Below, piece after piece: positions 63,708 to 64,000 of a DNA stretch of 64,000 nt. Source of the stretch: Chitinophaga caseinilytica (GTDB lineage Bacteria > Bacteroidota > Bacteroidia > Chitinophagales > Chitinophagaceae); NCBI RefSeq assembly GCF_038396765.1, contig NZ_CP150096.1:1099001-1163000 (forward strand), given 5' to 3'. The translations under genes and the position numbers were made by a program. The notes under the pieces were generated by a model. It did no database searches, was not told where the DNA came from, and saw nothing but the letters and a program-made list of their open reading frames with translations. Each line of letters begins with the position of its first letter. Position 1 is the first letter of the stretch.

Positions 63708-64000
63708 CTATTGGTGCAATCCTGTCTGTTGATGCTGCGGGTCCGCGACCGGCACATCTTCCCACGGTGTCTTCAGCAAGGGCCCGATCTGCTGATATCG
63801 TTCATCCAGGTACTCATCCAACCCATAACGAAGGCGGGTCGTATCTTTCACGGTCACGAACGTGCCAAATAGGCGGTCCCAGATAGAAAATATATTGGCG
63901 TAATTCGAATCGGTCTCCCGTTGATAACGACTGTGGTGCACCTTGTGCATGTCCGGCGAAACGATCACCCAGCTCAGCGCCCTGTCCACCGCTTGCGGCA
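63708..64000 (-). CDS. Sterol desaturase / fatty acid hydroxylase family protein, C-terminal part
   Basis: The 3' end of a gene that continues beyond the right edge; about 97 residues are seen. The phrase VIVSPDMHKVHHSRYQRETD contains the conserved HKVHH histidine cluster of the di-iron hydroxylase/desaturase superfamily. ANIFSIWDRLFGTF follows, the typical signature after it. The N-terminal histidine clusters and membrane helices lie outside the window. The substrate is unknown; in Bacteroidota such enzymes act on lipids or carotenoid-like compounds. Confidence 0.88.
   Translation of the reverse strand, partial: PQAVDRALSWVIVSPDMHKVHHSRYQRETDSNYANIFSIWDRLFGTFVTVKDTTRLRYGLDEYLDERYQQIGPLLKTPWEDVPVADPQHQQTGLHQ

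Overview
The window looks like chromosomal DNA of a high-GC member of the Bacteroidota, most likely the Chitinophagaceae (Chitinophaga-like). I infer this from GLPGLI plus outer-membrane-barrel gene pairs, a C-terminal type IX secretion (T9SS) sorting domain, futalosine-pathway menaquinone synthesis (mqnC), 8-amino-Kdo lipid A-core genes (kdnA/kdsB/kdnB), many lipoproteins, and Bacteroidota-type promoters (TTG, 18-21 bp, TAnnTTTG). No tRNA, rRNA, CRISPR array, prophage or insertion sequence was recognised.

Layout. 0-6.2 kb: start of a radical SAM gene, a GH25 lysozyme, two tandem CAP-domain lipoproteins (one behind a CRP-like palindrome), a YiiX-type peptidase, a DUF4377-type lipoprotein, a 43-residue membrane protein and a BamA/TamA-like barrel. 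6.2-9.5 kb: seven tandem, mostly ATGA-coupled paralogues of a four-helix membrane protein; one resembles helix X of cytochrome oxidase subunit I. 9.5-22 kb: Nudix/winged-helix regulator, M28-PDZ peptidase, gcvT, SRPBCC protein, comB, DoxX, a 1,244-residue SWIM/SNF2 helicase and an OmpR/histidine-kinase pair. 22-34.5 kb: GLPGLI protein and a large outer-membrane barrel whose frame runs without a stop into a DUF3052 protein, then a Tat-exported TIM-barrel protein, GNAT, mqnC, a retropepsin-PDZ protein, an M16 active/inactive peptidase pair and a holin-like membrane protein. 34.5-40.8 kb: D-aminoacylase-like amidohydrolase, DUF4440 protein, the kdnA-kdsB-kdnB operon and a group III truncated haemoglobin.

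41-53.8 kb is the most unusual region. It is a five-gene unit made of a DUF4402 protein, a PapD-like chaperone, a 2,654-residue repetitive T9SS-sorted adhesin, a second DUF4402 protein and a usher-like outer-membrane protein. The last three are translationally coupled. It reads as a chaperone-usher-like fibre system combined with a type IX cargo, with DUF4402 proteins as candidate pilins. A 41-nt two-stem hairpin lies in its leader.

55-62.1 kb is a leftward thiamine operon, thiS-thiC-tenI-like-thiD-thiE-thiG-thiH, behind a promoter and a clear TPP riboswitch. It carries several scars: a 728-bp spacer with 128-bp tandem repeats between thiS and thiC, a probable 1-base frameshift at the thiC 3' end, and an in-frame ~75-bp repeat insertion in the tenI-like gene. 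The window ends with a lipocalin-like lipoprotein, a small membrane protein and a partial sterol desaturase-family gene.
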